The notes under the pieces were generated by a model. It was not told the DNA's origin, did no database searches, and saw nothing but the letters and a program-made list of their open reading frames with translations. The translations under genes and the position numbers were made by a program. Shown one piece after another: positions 6,923 to 13,750 of a DNA stretch of 64,000 bases. Each line of letters opens with the position of its first letter. Positions within the stretch are counted from its first letter, which is position 1. The DNA comes from Cellulomonas hominis (GTDB lineage: Bacteria > Actinomycetota > Actinomycetes > Actinomycetales > Cellulomonadaceae): positions 3,782,001 through 3,846,000 of the forward strand of contig NZ_JACHDN010000001.1 in the NCBI RefSeq assembly GCF_014201095.1. Direction: 5' to 3'.

Positions 6923-7798
6923 GTGCTGCCCACCGCCCGCTTGCAGCAGTACGCCGCCGCGGCCCTCGGCGAGGGCGCCGGCCTCTGGCTGCGCCACGCG
7001 CAGGCGAGCGTGCGTGCCGCGGCCGCCATCCTCGACCTGGAGCTGGAGCCCCCGCACCCCGGCGCCGGGCGATCACTGGTCGTCCCGGCGCGCACCCCGC
7101 GCGGGGACCGGGTCGCAGTGCGGGTGGACCTTCCGGGGAACCTCCACCTGCCTGAGGTGACCGCGATCGGCGACGCCGGCGTGGGCCCCCGAGTCGTGCA
7201 CGCCGACCAGGCCGCGGGCCTGAGCGTCGTGCAGTGGCTTCCGGGGAAGCACCCGAACCCGTCCAGCCTCGGCGCCTCTGCAGCCGTCGGGCGGACGCTG
7301 TCCCGCCTGCGCGCCACGCCCGCTCCCTCCGGCGCCCGGCCGGTCCAGGACGTCATCGGGCACTTCCTGGACGTCGCCGTGCAGCGCGCACGGCGCGCCG
7401 GGCTCGAGGATCTGCCCCGACTACTGGCCGCCGACGTCGAACGCTCAGTCGAGCTGGCGCACGTGGACGTCCTCGCCCACGGAGACCTCACCGCCGGCAA
7501 CGTCCTGCTCCATGAGGGCCGCGCGTGGCTCATCGATGCGGACCCGTACGCCGGGCCGATCGAGCGCGATCTGGCGACCTGGATCCTGCGGGTCGAAGAC
7601 GGGCAACGCCTGGCCGCGCACGCGGCGGCCGCGCTACGAGCCCTCACCGACGTGGACGTCGAGCTGCTGGAGTGGCTGGTCGCGGTCGCTGCCCGCACGT
7701 TCGTCGCGTACCGCGCGAGTCTGCACCGCGACGTCCCGGCTGCTGCGGCCGCCGTGGCGCTCGATCACACGGCTCGAGCGAGGCTCGGGCTCACCTAG
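6923..7798 (+). CDS. APH-like phosphotransferase
   Basis: 291 residues. It has the kinase-like catalytic loop VLAHGDLTAGNVLL (about residues 181-194) and the metal-binding LIDADPYAGP that replaces the DFG motif, as in aminoglycoside/choline/fructosamine-type phosphotransferases. The substrate is unknown. Start GTG 6923 is preceded by GGAGGACC. The IS3 element sits 12-17 bases upstream and probably changed its promoter. Its stop lies six bases before tRNA-Ser(TGA). It could modify a small molecule, an antibiotic or, given the setting, an RNA-linked substrate; that last idea is speculation. Confidence 0.8.
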   Translation: MLPTARLQQYAAAALGEGAGLWLRHAQASVRAAAAILDLELEPPHPGAGRSLVVPARTPRGDRVAVRVDLPGNLHLPEVTAIGDAGVGPRVVHADQAAGLSVVQWLPGKHPNPSSLGASAAVGRTLSRLRATPAPSGARPVQDVIGHFLDVAVQRARRAGLEDLPRLLAADVERSVELAHVDVLAHGDLTAGNVLLHEGRAWLIDADPYAGPIERDLATWILRVEDGQRLAAHAAAALRALTDVDVELLEWLVAVAARTFVAYRASLHRDVPAAAAAVALDHTARARLGLT

Positions 7799-7803
7799 TG
7801 CCT

Positions 7804-7888
7804 GGAGGGCTGCCGGAGCGGCCGAACGGACCCGTCCTGAAAACGGGAGGGCCAGCGCGCCCCGAGGGTTCGAATCCCTCGCCCTCCG
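7804..7888 (+). tRNA. tRNA-Ser (TGA), C33
   Basis: Class II. Acceptor GGAGGGC/GCCCTCC, anticodon stem CCCGT/ACGGG, loop CCTGAAA with anticodon TGA and C at 33, T loop TTCGAAT. No encoded CCA. Confidence 0.9.
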
Positions 7889-7954
7889 CGGGGTGCACCA
7901 GCGATGCCCGGGCCGTACGGCCGCAGCTGGCGTTGGCCGACGACAAGGCCCCCG

Positions 7955-8042
7955 GGTGGACGAACCTCGCGGTGGCGCGGGGCGCCGGTTGCTAGCCGGC
8001 TGGGTCGCTTCGGCGGCTGGGGATCGTGCCCTCCGTCCACCG
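7955..8042 (+). tRNA. tRNA-Ser (GCT), A54
   Basis: Class II. Acceptor GGTGGAC/GTCCACC, anticodon stem GCCGG/CCGGC, loop TTGCTAG (GCT), variable arm about 18 bases, T loop ATCGTGC instead of TTCGAnT. Position 8 is G rather than T. The body resembles tRNA-Ser(GGA) at 8671. Confidence 0.75.
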
Positions 8043-8060
8043 CACGGAGCTCGGGCGGCA

Positions 8061-8606
8061 TCAGGTTCGCCACGGGCTGCCCCACCGCCAGGGCCGCCGC
8101 TTCTCGGCGGGCTCGTACCGGTGCATCATGCGCTGGACGGCATTGATGTCGGTGCGAGCCGCATCGAGGTCGCTGCGCGCTACGGTGAGGGACCGCTTGA
8201 GCGCGCCGCCCGTGGGGCCCTCCGAGAGCATCTCGTGGCGGACGCCAGCGAGCTCGCGAAGGTCTTCGCGACTCAGCTCGAGCGCACTGAGCGCCTTCAA
8301 GCACCCCTCCGCGATCCGCGGAGAGACGATCTCAAGCTCGACGCATGCGTCACGGTACGCGTCCATCGTCACGGCGATCTCGGCGTCCTCGCTGCGGTCC
8401 GGGTCGAGGCCCGGCTGCTGCAGCGCCGCCAACCGCGCCTGCTGGGTACGAAGGGCGTGGTTGGCCGCCTGCCAGGCGCGCAGGTGGGACTCCCGACGAC
8501 GGCCTGTCATCACGGCTCGCTGCTGCATGCGGACGGTGGTGATCGCGACGGCTGCGCTCGCGACGATGGCGATGGCAGCGATGACGTCCGACGCGTCCCA
8601 GGTCAT
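8061..8606 (-). CDS. membrane-anchored coiled-coil hypothetical protein
   Basis: 181 residues on the strand opposite the tRNAs. Residues 6-24 (DVIAAIAIVASAAVAITTV) are one membrane segment. The remainder is a long alpha-helical, probably coiled-coil domain rich in Arg, Leu, Glu and Ala. The start MTWDASD was chosen because it puts the hydrophobic segment at the N-terminus; a frame 12 codons longer is possible. It is the only minus-strand gene in this half of the array. No known family. Confidence 0.65.
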   Translation of the reverse strand: MTWDASDVIAAIAIVASAAVAITTVRMQQRAVMTGRRRESHLRAWQAANHALRTQQARLAALQQPGLDPDRSEDAEIAVTMDAYRDACVELEIVSPRIAEGCLKALSALELSREDLRELAGVRHEMLSEGPTGGALKRSLTVARSDLDAARTDINAVQRMMHRYEPAEKRRPWRWGSPWRT

Positions 8607-8670
8607 GCCCGCACTGTCGTGCCCTGCACACCTGCGACGCAAGCCGCCGACCGGCTGCGCGCGACGGTCT

Positions 8671-8761
8671 GGAAGGTGAACCCTGCAGTGGTGCGGGGCG
8701 CCCGTTGGAAGCGGGCCGGGTCGGCGTCAGGCCGGCTGAGGATCGTGCCCTCCGCCTTCCG
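8671..8761 (+). tRNA. tRNA-Ser (GGA), A54
   Basis: Class II. Acceptor GGAAGGT/GCCTTCC (eight pairs if extended), anticodon stem GCCCG/CGGGC, loop TTGGAAG (GGA), T loop ATCGTGC. Confidence 0.77.
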
Positions 8762-8803
8762 CTTCGCCCCCAGGGCGCGTCTGGCCCACGACACGGGCCG
8801 CGC

Positions 8804-8879
8804 GTGGGTGTAGCTCAGCTGGCAGAGCGCGAGGTCGCCATCCTCGAGGCCGCGGGATCGAGACCCGTCACCCACTCCA
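8804..8879 (+). tRNA. tRNA-Gly (GCC), C33 and A54
   Basis: Acceptor GTGGGTG/CACCCAC, perfect anticodon stem CGAGG/CCTCG, loop TCGCCAT: anticodon GCC with C33 in place of U33. The T loop ATCGAGA has A54. An encoded CCA follows. Confidence 0.87.
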
Positions 8880-8923
8880 GGTCGACAGCACCTCCGGCGC
8901 CTGCCGGCGGAGGCTGCGACCCC

Positions 8924-8999
8924 GCGGATGAAGCTCAACAGGCCGAGCGCACCCCTCCCACGGGTGAGGCAGCGGGTTCGAGTCCCGTCATCCGCTCCA
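8924..8999 (+). tRNA. tRNA-Gly (CCC)
   Basis: Acceptor GCGGATG/CATCCGC, anticodon stem CACCC/GGGTG, loop CTCCCAC (CCC), T loop TTCGAGT, encoded CCA. Confidence 0.92.
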
Positions 9000-9006
9000 C
9001 GTGCAC

Positions 9007-9090
9007 GGTTCCGCGGCCGCCGATGAGGCCGCGGCGAGAAGACGGCTCATCACCGTCGAGAAGTCGGGTCCCGCCGCGCGGCGGGGAGCC
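9007..9090 (+). ncRNA. tRNA-like cloverleaf with CAT loop
   Basis: Outer stem GGTTCC/GGAGCC. Inner arms: GCGGCC/GGCCGC; GACGG/CCGTC around the seven-base loop CTCATCA, which reads as a Met anticodon CAT with U33; and CCCGCC/GGCGGG. The D and T loops are not canonical. It begins seven bases after the CCA of tRNA-Gly. A divergent tRNA-Met or a tRNA mimic. Confidence 0.4.
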
Positions 9091-9121
9091 TGAGCCTGCA
9101 CGGCAGACCCGCCGGGCCCTC

Positions 9122-9127
9122 TACGAT
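9122..9127 (+). promoter_or_regulatory. leaderless -10 (TACGAT) for the gene at 9134
   Basis: TACGAT ends six bases before GTG 9134, the standard spacing for a sigma-70-type leaderless start in actinobacteria. It contrasts with the GCCGCACAT class. Confidence 0.5.
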
Positions 9128-9133
9128 CGCGGC

Positions 9134-9310
9134 GTGATCACCGTCATCGCCCAGATCGAGACCATCCCGCCGGACCACACCGGTGTCGACCCCGACCGTC
9201 AGGCGGACGAGATCAAGGCGAGCGGCCAGACGTACGAGGAGGCCCGTGACGCCATCGCGGCACGGGTCCCCGCCGGCTGGCGCGCCATCTCGTACCGGGT
9301 CCCCGCGTGA
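9134..9310 (+). CDS. 58-residue hypothetical protein
   Basis: A short acidic protein (starting MITVIAQIETIPPDHTG, ending AISYRVPA), possibly an alpha/beta fold: the YEEARDAIAARVPAGWRAISYRV pattern resembles small proteins with one helix and two strands. It has no ribosome-binding site but a -10-like TACGAT at leaderless distance. Its stop codon directly abuts the first base of tRNA-Gln(TTG). Function unknown. Confidence 0.6.
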   Translation: MITVIAQIETIPPDHTGVDPDRQADEIKASGQTYEEARDAIAARVPAGWRAISYRVPA

Positions 9311-9382
9311 TCCCCTCTGGTGTAGCGGCAGCACGCCGGCCTTTGGAGCCGCGAGGCCCGGGTTCGACCCCTGGGAGGGGAG
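9311..9382 (+). tRNA. tRNA-Gln (TTG)
   Basis: Acceptor TCCCCTC/GAGGGGA, anticodon loop CTTTGGA (TTG), D region TGGTGTAGCGGC as in tRNA-Gln, T loop TTCGACC. Its 3' acceptor strand contains the likely ribosome-binding site of the next gene. Confidence 0.9.
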
Positions 9383-9387
9383 CCTGA

Positions 9388-9971
9388 ATGACCCACGACA
9401 TCACCAGTGCCGTGCGCGAGGTCGGCCGCTGGCCGGTCCTGACGCGGGTGGACTCGTTCCTCGCCGAGGCCGCAGTCGCCGAGCTGCTGCATCGAGAGGA
9501 CCCCCACGGTGTGTGGTGGGCCGGCGGCCGGAACGTCGGCTGGGACGTGTCCTCGGGGGACCTCAAGGTCGACGCCAAGGTGGCGTTCATCGACAACGTG
9601 AACGTCCGAGGCGTCAACGAGCTCTGCCTCGGCTTCATGGGCAGCCCGAAGCGATCGGACGGCGATGAGGCGCGCGAGGGGATCACCTACGCGCTCGTGC
9701 TGCTGCACCACGAGGGGAACGACGGGCCGCAGACCTCCGCCCATGAGCCGATCGTCCGACTGGACGCCACGGTGCGGTTCGCCGCCTTCCGGTTCTCCAC
9801 GGACGAGATCAACACCCTGTTCAGTCGCCCGTTCCTCAAGGACGGCATCGGCCGCCGGCGTGGGGGCAACCTCTACCTGCCCCTGCGCACAGCGCTGGAG
9901 GGCGACTACCTCTGGAAGGGCAGCGCGCAAGTCCTGCCGGATGGTCAGGTCGCTCCGGCGTCGGATGACCC

Positions 9972-9981
<10 letters not shown>
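9388..9981 (+). CDS. possible PD-(D/E)XK-fold protein wedged between tRNAs
   Basis: 197 residues. Around residues 50-64 the pattern WDVSSGDLKVDAKVAF has an acidic residue followed by a strand and D-x-K, as in restriction-endonuclease-like folds; this is suggestive only. ATG 9388 starts five bases after tRNA-Gln, and the purine-rich site GGAGGGGAG is inside that tRNA's acceptor strand. The stop codon at 9979-9981 lies in the D side of tRNA-Arg. Gene and tRNAs therefore compete for the same transcript. No firm family assignment. Confidence 0.7.
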
Positions 9982-10047
<66 letters not shown>

Positions 10048-10057
10048 CCACACCGAC

Positions 10058-10103
10058 GAGGCCCCCTCAGGGCCGACCCAGAGGCCAACCGCGAGGGGGC
10101 CTC
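10058..10103 (+). terminator. 11-bp hairpin after tRNA-Arg
   Basis: GAGGCCCCCTC at 10058-10068 pairs perfectly with GAGGGGGCCTC at 10093-10103 across a 24-base loop. It lies between tRNA-Arg and tRNA-Val. No T run follows. Confidence 0.5.
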
Positions 10104-10107
10104 GCCG

Positions 10108-10179
10108 GCACGTCTAGCTCACCGGCAGAGCGCTCGCTCGACACGCGGGAGGTACGGGGATCGACACCCCGGTCGTGCA
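10108..10179 (+). tRNA. tRNA-Val (GAC), C33 and A54
   Basis: Acceptor GCACGTC/GTCGTGC with one mismatch, anticodon stem CTCGC/GCGGG, loop TCGACAC (GAC, C33), T loop ATCGACA (A54). No encoded CCA. Confidence 0.8.
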
Positions 10180-10181
10180 CG

Positions 10182-10256
10182 TTGCCTGTAGCTCAGTGGC
10201 AGAGCGCCCGGTTGTGGCCCGGGAGGTCGCGGGATCGATCCCCGTCAGGCACCCCA
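10182..10256 (+). tRNA. tRNA-His (GTG), A54
   Basis: Acceptor TTGCCTG/CAGGCAC, anticodon stem CCCGG/CCGGG, loop TTGTGGC (GTG), T loop ATCGATC. A G precedes the first base, fitting the G-1 of tRNA-His. An encoded CCA follows the discriminator C. Confidence 0.9.
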
Positions 10257-10266
10257 CGTCCTGGCC

Positions 10267-10926
10267 CTAGAGCCAGACGTAGTCCAGCACCTGCTGCTGC
10301 TCCCAGGAGTCGTCGTTGCCGCGGTCCAGGAGGCCCGCGACCTCGAGGCGCACCCGCTGCACGGGAAGGCGTACCTCGGCATGCTCGGGGGAGTAGGCGA
10401 GCGGCACCACGCCGAGGGCCTCAAGCTCCCGGCGGGGTCGGTACTCGCGCAGCAGGGCCGTGATCGTCACGTCGAGCGTGAAGGTGACGTTGTGCAGCTC
10501 GGCACCGTCGTCCAGCGCCTCTACGAACTGCCGGTCGTCGACCGAGGCGCCGGTCGCGGAGATCCAGCCCAGCTCGACGTTCTCCAGCACGCCGTCCGGC
10601 GGCGCGAGCACGTTCTGCGGGGACTTCAGCAGGAGCGAGGCCGCGAACTCCTGCGCGACCCGCTCGTACCACGGGAGGTCCTCCCGACGCGCGCGGGTGC
10701 GGGCCAGTTCCAGCGCCTGGGCCTCGAGCTCATCCGGCGCCGGCACGTACTCGGGCCGGGCGGCAGCGCGGGCCTGCATCTGGGCCAACGCCTCACGCAG
10801 CACCACGAGCTGGTGGCGGCTGCTCGGGTCGGTGTCCTCGAGCTTGCGGTACGCCACGGTGTACTTCACGCCGAGAGCCTTCGCGAGGCGCCGAGCGTGG
10901 GCCTTGTTCACCGGGTGGTTCGACAT
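10267..10926 (-). CDS. hypothetical protein with basic N-terminal helical motif
   Basis: 219 residues, convergent with tRNA-His. The N-terminus (HARRLAKALGVKYTVAYRKL) looks like a small DNA- or RNA-binding helix-turn-helix. A helical region follows, then a C-terminal half with alternating strands (VTFTLDVTITALL, VRLPVQRVRLEVAGLL). The start MSNHPVNK is preferred; a frame 13 codons longer has no better signal. No recognised family; a regulator is one possibility. Confidence 0.65.
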   Translation of the reverse strand: MSNHPVNKAHARRLAKALGVKYTVAYRKLEDTDPSSRHQLVVLREALAQMQARAAARPEYVPAPDELEAQALELARTRARREDLPWYERVAQEFAASLLLKSPQNVLAPPDGVLENVELGWISATGASVDDRQFVEALDDGAELHNVTFTLDVTITALLREYRPRRELEALGVVPLAYSPEHAEVRLPVQRVRLEVAGLLDRGNDDSWEQQQVLDYVWL

Positions 10927-11139
10927 CGCAGATCCGTTCGCTGGGTCGCTCGTCCCGCGCCGCACGCCCAGGCAGATCTGGATCGACGGATGTCCTGCTT
11001 CACACCGGTGCTAGGCACCTTGTCCTCGGTCACGACCTGCGCGGGCAGGGCGCTCGGAGCGGGGTCTGTGCTCGACCGATTCGGAACGTACCAGCGTGAT
11101 GCGCTACCGCCAAGAGCTGACGAGTCGTTGCCCCGCGGC
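10927..11139. other. divergent intergenic region
   Basis: About 210 bases between the minus-strand gene at 10926 and the GCCGCACAT promoter at 11140. I see no gene here. It probably holds the promoter of the minus-strand gene. Confidence 0.4.
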
Positions 11140-11148
11140 GCCGCACAT
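11140..11148 (+). promoter_or_regulatory. GCCGCACAT promoter motif, leaderless start at 11158
   Basis: Exact motif with ATG 11158 at the fixed distance (start codon 10 bases after the final T). Confidence 0.7.
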
Positions 11149-11157
11149 ACGCAGGCC

Positions 11158-11547
11158 ATGGCCTCCATCACCTGCCCGCGCCCGGGCCTGCCGGTGCCGC
11201 CCGACGGCACGCCGCTGCCGACGCGGGTGAAGCTCCTGCTGACCCCGATCGCCCCGGTGCGGGCCCCGCAGCGGGCCGCTGACGGCGCGTGGCTGTACGC
11301 CCCGTTCGTCCTCAAGGTCGAGTTCGGGGTCGCGGTGGTCCAGTTCGACCTCGACGAGGGCGCCTTCTACGCCTGCATCGACCCTCAGGCCCCCGCGGGC
11401 ATGACCGACGAGCAGGTCGAGGCTGCCTGCAGCTGGTCGCTGCAGGTGTGGTCGAGCGTGTACCACGAGCTGCTGCTCGGCGGGCGGGATCACCTGCGCC
11501 TGTGGGCCCAGGCTGCGGGGATCGGCGTCTGGGAGTCCACCGACTGA
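11158..11547 (+). CDS. hypothetical protein, 129 residues
   Basis: A soluble protein beginning MASITCPRPGLPVPPDG, with a beta-rich middle (PFVLKVEFGVAVVQFDLDEGAFYACID) and a C-terminal helix (EQVEAACSWSLQVWSSVYHELL). ATG 11158 is chosen over a much longer upstream frame because it sits at the leaderless distance from the promoter motif. It is followed 22 bases later by tRNA-Cys. Family unknown. Confidence 0.75.
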   Translation: MASITCPRPGLPVPPDGTPLPTRVKLLLTPIAPVRAPQRAADGAWLYAPFVLKVEFGVAVVQFDLDEGAFYACIDPQAPAGMTDEQVEAACSWSLQVWSSVYHELLLGGRDHLRLWAQAAGIGVWESTD

Positions 11548-11569
11548 CCCGCCCGACAACGGCGGGCCC

Positions 11570-11643
11570 GGTGCTGTGGCCGAGTGGCTAGGCAGCGGCC
11601 TGCAAAGCCGTCTACGCCGGTTCGAATCCGGCCAGCACCTCCA
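11570..11643 (+). tRNA. tRNA-Cys (GCA)
   Basis: Acceptor GGTGCTG/CAGCACC, anticodon loop CTGCAAA (GCA), T loop TTCGAAT, encoded CCA. Confidence 0.95.
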
Positions 11644-11654
11644 CGCCACGCCAC

Positions 11655-11730
11655 GCCCCCGTAGCTCAACGGACCAGAGCGCCGGTCTCCTACACCGGGT
11701 GTCCGGGTTCGAGTCCCGGCGGGGGCACCA
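11655..11730 (+). tRNA. tRNA-Arg (CCT)
   Basis: Acceptor GCCCCCG/CGGGGGC, anticodon stem CCGGT/ACCGG, loop CTCCTAC (CCT), T loop TTCGAGT, encoded CCA. Confidence 0.95.
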
Positions 11731-11804
11731 CGAGCACGAGCGGAGCACGGCATGGCAGAGCACGTCGGCCCGGCCGGCCGGGCCGCACGACCAGGACGTA
11801 GGGA

Positions 11805-11879
11805 TTCGCGGAGCCCCCACGGGGCTGACCCTCCGGCTGCCGAGCCGGTGACGACGAGGTCGTCGAGCAAACCGCGAGC
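11805..11879 (+). ncRNA. three-hairpin tRNA-like cloverleaf
   Basis: Outer stem TTCGCGG/CCGCGAG (seven pairs including G-U) encloses three perfect hairpins: AGCCCC/GGGGCT, CCGGCT/AGCCGG and GACGAC/GTCGTC. It is 75 bases long and ends three bases before tRNA-Gln(CTG), the usual tRNA size and spacing here, but it lacks the canonical D and T loop bases. A degenerate tRNA or a tRNA mimic. Confidence 0.35.
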
Positions 11880-11881
11880 GA

Positions 11882-11954
11882 TGCCCCATGGTCCAGTTGG
11901 CACGGACACCCGGTTCTGGCCCGGGAGACCGAGGTTCGAGTCCTCGTGGGGCAG
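11882..11954 (+). tRNA. tRNA-Gln (CTG)
   Basis: Acceptor TGCCCCA/TGGGGCA, anticodon stem CCCGG/CCGGG, loop TTCTGGC (CTG), D region TGGTCCAGTTGGC, T loop TTCGAGT. Confidence 0.94.
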
Positions 11955-11957
11955 CAA

Positions 11958-12030
11958 CGGGATGTGGCGCAGGTGGTAGCGCGCACGGCTGGGGGCCGTG
12001 AGGTCGTGGGTTCGAGCCCCGCCATCCCGA
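11958..12030 (+). tRNA. tRNA-Pro (GGG)
   Basis: Acceptor CGGGATG/CATCCCG, anticodon stem CACGG/CCGTG, loop CTGGGGG (GGG), T loop TTCGAGC. No encoded CCA. Confidence 0.94.
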
Positions 12031-12098
12031 CTCGGCGTCGCCTCGGCGCGCCCCGCCCCGGGCGGCACCCGGGACCTGCGAAGCACGAGGAGCACCGC

Positions 12099-12518
12099 AT
12101 GGCCATCGTCGACTACTCCCAGGCCACCGTCCGGGAGATCAGGGTCGAGCTGGACCGCAGCACCCGCCCGGGGGTCATCCTGGACACCGGCCGCCCCGGC
12201 GACCCGCTGGCCCTGGAGATCTTCGCGCCGTGCGACTGCGGGGTCCTCGAGTGCACCGGCATCGCGATGAACTACGTGATGAGCGCTGCGGACTCCGGCG
12301 GCGTCAGCACCGTCACCTACGCCGGCACCGACATCACGTTCACCGCGGTGCGCACCGGCGGCGGCCTGTTCATCCCGGACGCCTCCGGCATCGCCGCCTC
12401 GGTGGCGCTCCAGGCCGAGGGCAGCGGCTGGTGGCCCGCCCCCGAGCAGATCGAGCAGTCCGCGACCAAGTACGCCAACCCGGCGTTCCGGGCCTGGCGC
12501 GAGCGCGTCGAGGACTAG
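12099..12518 (+). CDS. hypothetical protein, 139 residues
   Basis: A beta-rich soluble protein starting MAIVDYSQATVREIRVEL. It has a clustered Cys motif (FAPCDCGVLECTG, three Cys) that could bind metal, a VSTVTYAGTDITFTAVRTGGGLFI stretch of strands, and a helical tail. ATG 12099 follows GAGGAG at good spacing. It lies between tRNA-Pro(GGG) and tRNA-Pro(CGG). No family recognised. Confidence 0.75.
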   Translation: MAIVDYSQATVREIRVELDRSTRPGVILDTGRPGDPLALEIFAPCDCGVLECTGIAMNYVMSAADSGGVSTVTYAGTDITFTAVRTGGGLFIPDASGIAASVALQAEGSGWWPAPEQIEQSATKYANPAFRAWRERVED

Positions 12519-12545
12519 CACCACCCGGCCCTCGGGCCGGTCCCA

Positions 12546-12621
12546 CGGGCTGTAGCGCAGGTGGGAGCGCGCCGCGTTCGGGACGCGGAGGTCGCCGGTT
12601 CGAGCCCGGCCAGCCCGACCA
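12546..12621 (+). tRNA. tRNA-Pro (CGG)
   Basis: Acceptor CGGGCTG/CAGCCCG, anticodon stem CCGCG/CGCGG, loop TTCGGGA (CGG), T loop TTCGAGC, encoded CCA. All three Pro anticodons TGG, GGG and CGG occur in this array. Confidence 0.95.
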
Positions 12622-12658
12622 GGACGCCACGGCGTCCGCCGGCCGACCGGGCCGGCAC

Positions 12659-12732
12659 GGTTCCCAAGCTCAGGAGGAAGTAGCGCCCGACTGAAGATCG
12701 GGAGGATGCCGGTTCGACGCCGGCGGGGACCA
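12659..12732 (+). tRNA. tRNA-Phe (GAA)
   Basis: Acceptor GGTTCCC/GGGGACC, anticodon stem CCCGA/TCGGG, loop CTGAAGA (GAA), T loop TTCGACG. No encoded CCA. Confidence 0.92.
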
Positions 12733-12755
12733 CGGGGCCGCCACGCGGCCACCAA

Positions 12756-13111
12756 GGGGCTGACCGGTTTCGATCGGGCCCAGGACAGCAGTTCAGGTCG
12801 AGCCCGGGCAGGTGACGTCACCCGGTCAACATGTCGTCACGCCAAGAAGCGCCAAGCGCGACTTCGCCCTCACCGCCTAGCGGTGACGTCCACGGCCGGG
12901 CGGTCCTGCCCCGAGCCGCACGGGCGCCGCAAGCAGGACTCGCCCCTCCGGCTGCCTCACGTGCGGGCTGGCGGGGGACACCCCCACGTGAGAACCAGGC
13001 GCCGCACTCCGACCCCCTCGGCGGCGCCGCGAACCCCGGGGTCGGTGACGCTCGTGAGGATCCCTTTCTGCTTCCCTGACCGAGACGCGGGTTCGACTCC
13101 CGCCAGCTCCA
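12756..13111 (+). ncRNA. ssrA: tmRNA (transfer-messenger RNA) with tag AKRDFALTA
   Basis: About 356 bases. The 5' end GGGGCTGACCGGTTTCGA is the conserved tmRNA start. The 3' end has a T arm GCGGG-TTCGACT-CCCGC and CAGCTCC, which pairs with GGGGCTG, and is followed by ACC. The tag frame starts at GCC 12851, in a context like other actinobacterial tmRNAs, and ends at TAG 12878-12880. It encodes AKRDFALTA. Most actinobacterial tags end LAA; the T in the last-but-one position is a difference that could weaken ClpX recognition. It ends the tRNA array. Confidence 0.92.
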
Positions 13112-13203
13112 CCGACAGATGGCTCGTCCGCGTCCGCGGGTCGCGGCCTTGCCCGATCGTCGCGCCCGGGAGCACAGTGGATTGCCTCACCCAGGAGGCA
13201 GCC

Positions 13204-13626
13204 ATGAGCACTCCGGACCGCCCACAGCGACCGATCGTCCTGCTCGGTCGCCTCGACGCGACCAAGGGCAGCGTGATGACGTTCAGACCCGCCGGCGGTG
13301 GCGACCTCGTGCTGCAGGTCAGCCCGTCAGCGGTGCGCGCGCAGTCTCGCCCCGATGATGACGGGTGGGTGACGCTCGAGCTGAGCGACGCAGCGAGCGT
13401 CACGCCGCCTGGACAGGTCGCTCGACGGTTGAACGACCATGGCGGCGGCACCGGAGGGTCGAATGCGGCGTGCGTCGAGGCGTACCGGCGCAAGTGCAAG
13501 ACCAGCCCCGACCAGCACAGTCCGGGCTGGTGCGACTCCGCGGAGGCCGCCCGCCAATGGGGCTGGATGTGCGACATCTTCGGTCCGCCCGGTGCGCCTC
13601 ACCCTGTGCCCTGGGTGATCGCCTAG
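13204..13626 (+). CDS. hypothetical protein, 140 residues
   Basis: A soluble protein. The N-terminal half is beta-rich (PIVLLGRLDATKGSVMTFRPA, DLVLQVSPSAV). The C-terminal third has four Cys (ACVEAYRRKCK, PGWCDS, GWMCDIF) that could bind zinc. ATG 13204 is preceded by AGGAGG at seven bases. It follows the tmRNA by 92 bases. I recognise no family. Confidence 0.75.
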   Translation: MSTPDRPQRPIVLLGRLDATKGSVMTFRPAGGGDLVLQVSPSAVRAQSRPDDDGWVTLELSDAASVTPPGQVARRLNDHGGGTGGSNAACVEAYRRKCKTSPDQHSPGWCDSAEAARQWGWMCDIFGPPGAPHPVPWVIA

Positions 13627-13689
13627 CCCCCTTCGTGCCGCGCCGAGATCCCCGCGGTCGTTGACCTCTTCTCGTCTCCGTGCAGCCCT

Positions 13690-13698
13690 GCCGCACAT
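13690..13698 (+). promoter_or_regulatory. GCCGCACAT promoter motif with 43-base leader
   Basis: Exact motif. The expected start is 13708. The leader contains a GCCCCG/CGGGGC hairpin and a GAGGAG ribosome-binding site before ATG 13751, so this copy is not leaderless. That argues for a promoter rather than a translation signal. Confidence 0.65.
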
Positions 13699-13750
13699 GT
13701 ACCAGGCGAGCCCCGGCACCCCGTCGGGGCTCCAACCAGAGGAGACGACG

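Noticed and set aside
11752..11979. A 75-codon frame between tRNA-Arg and tRNA-Pro
   Set aside because: It covers a cloverleaf candidate and tRNA-Gln; not protein-like.
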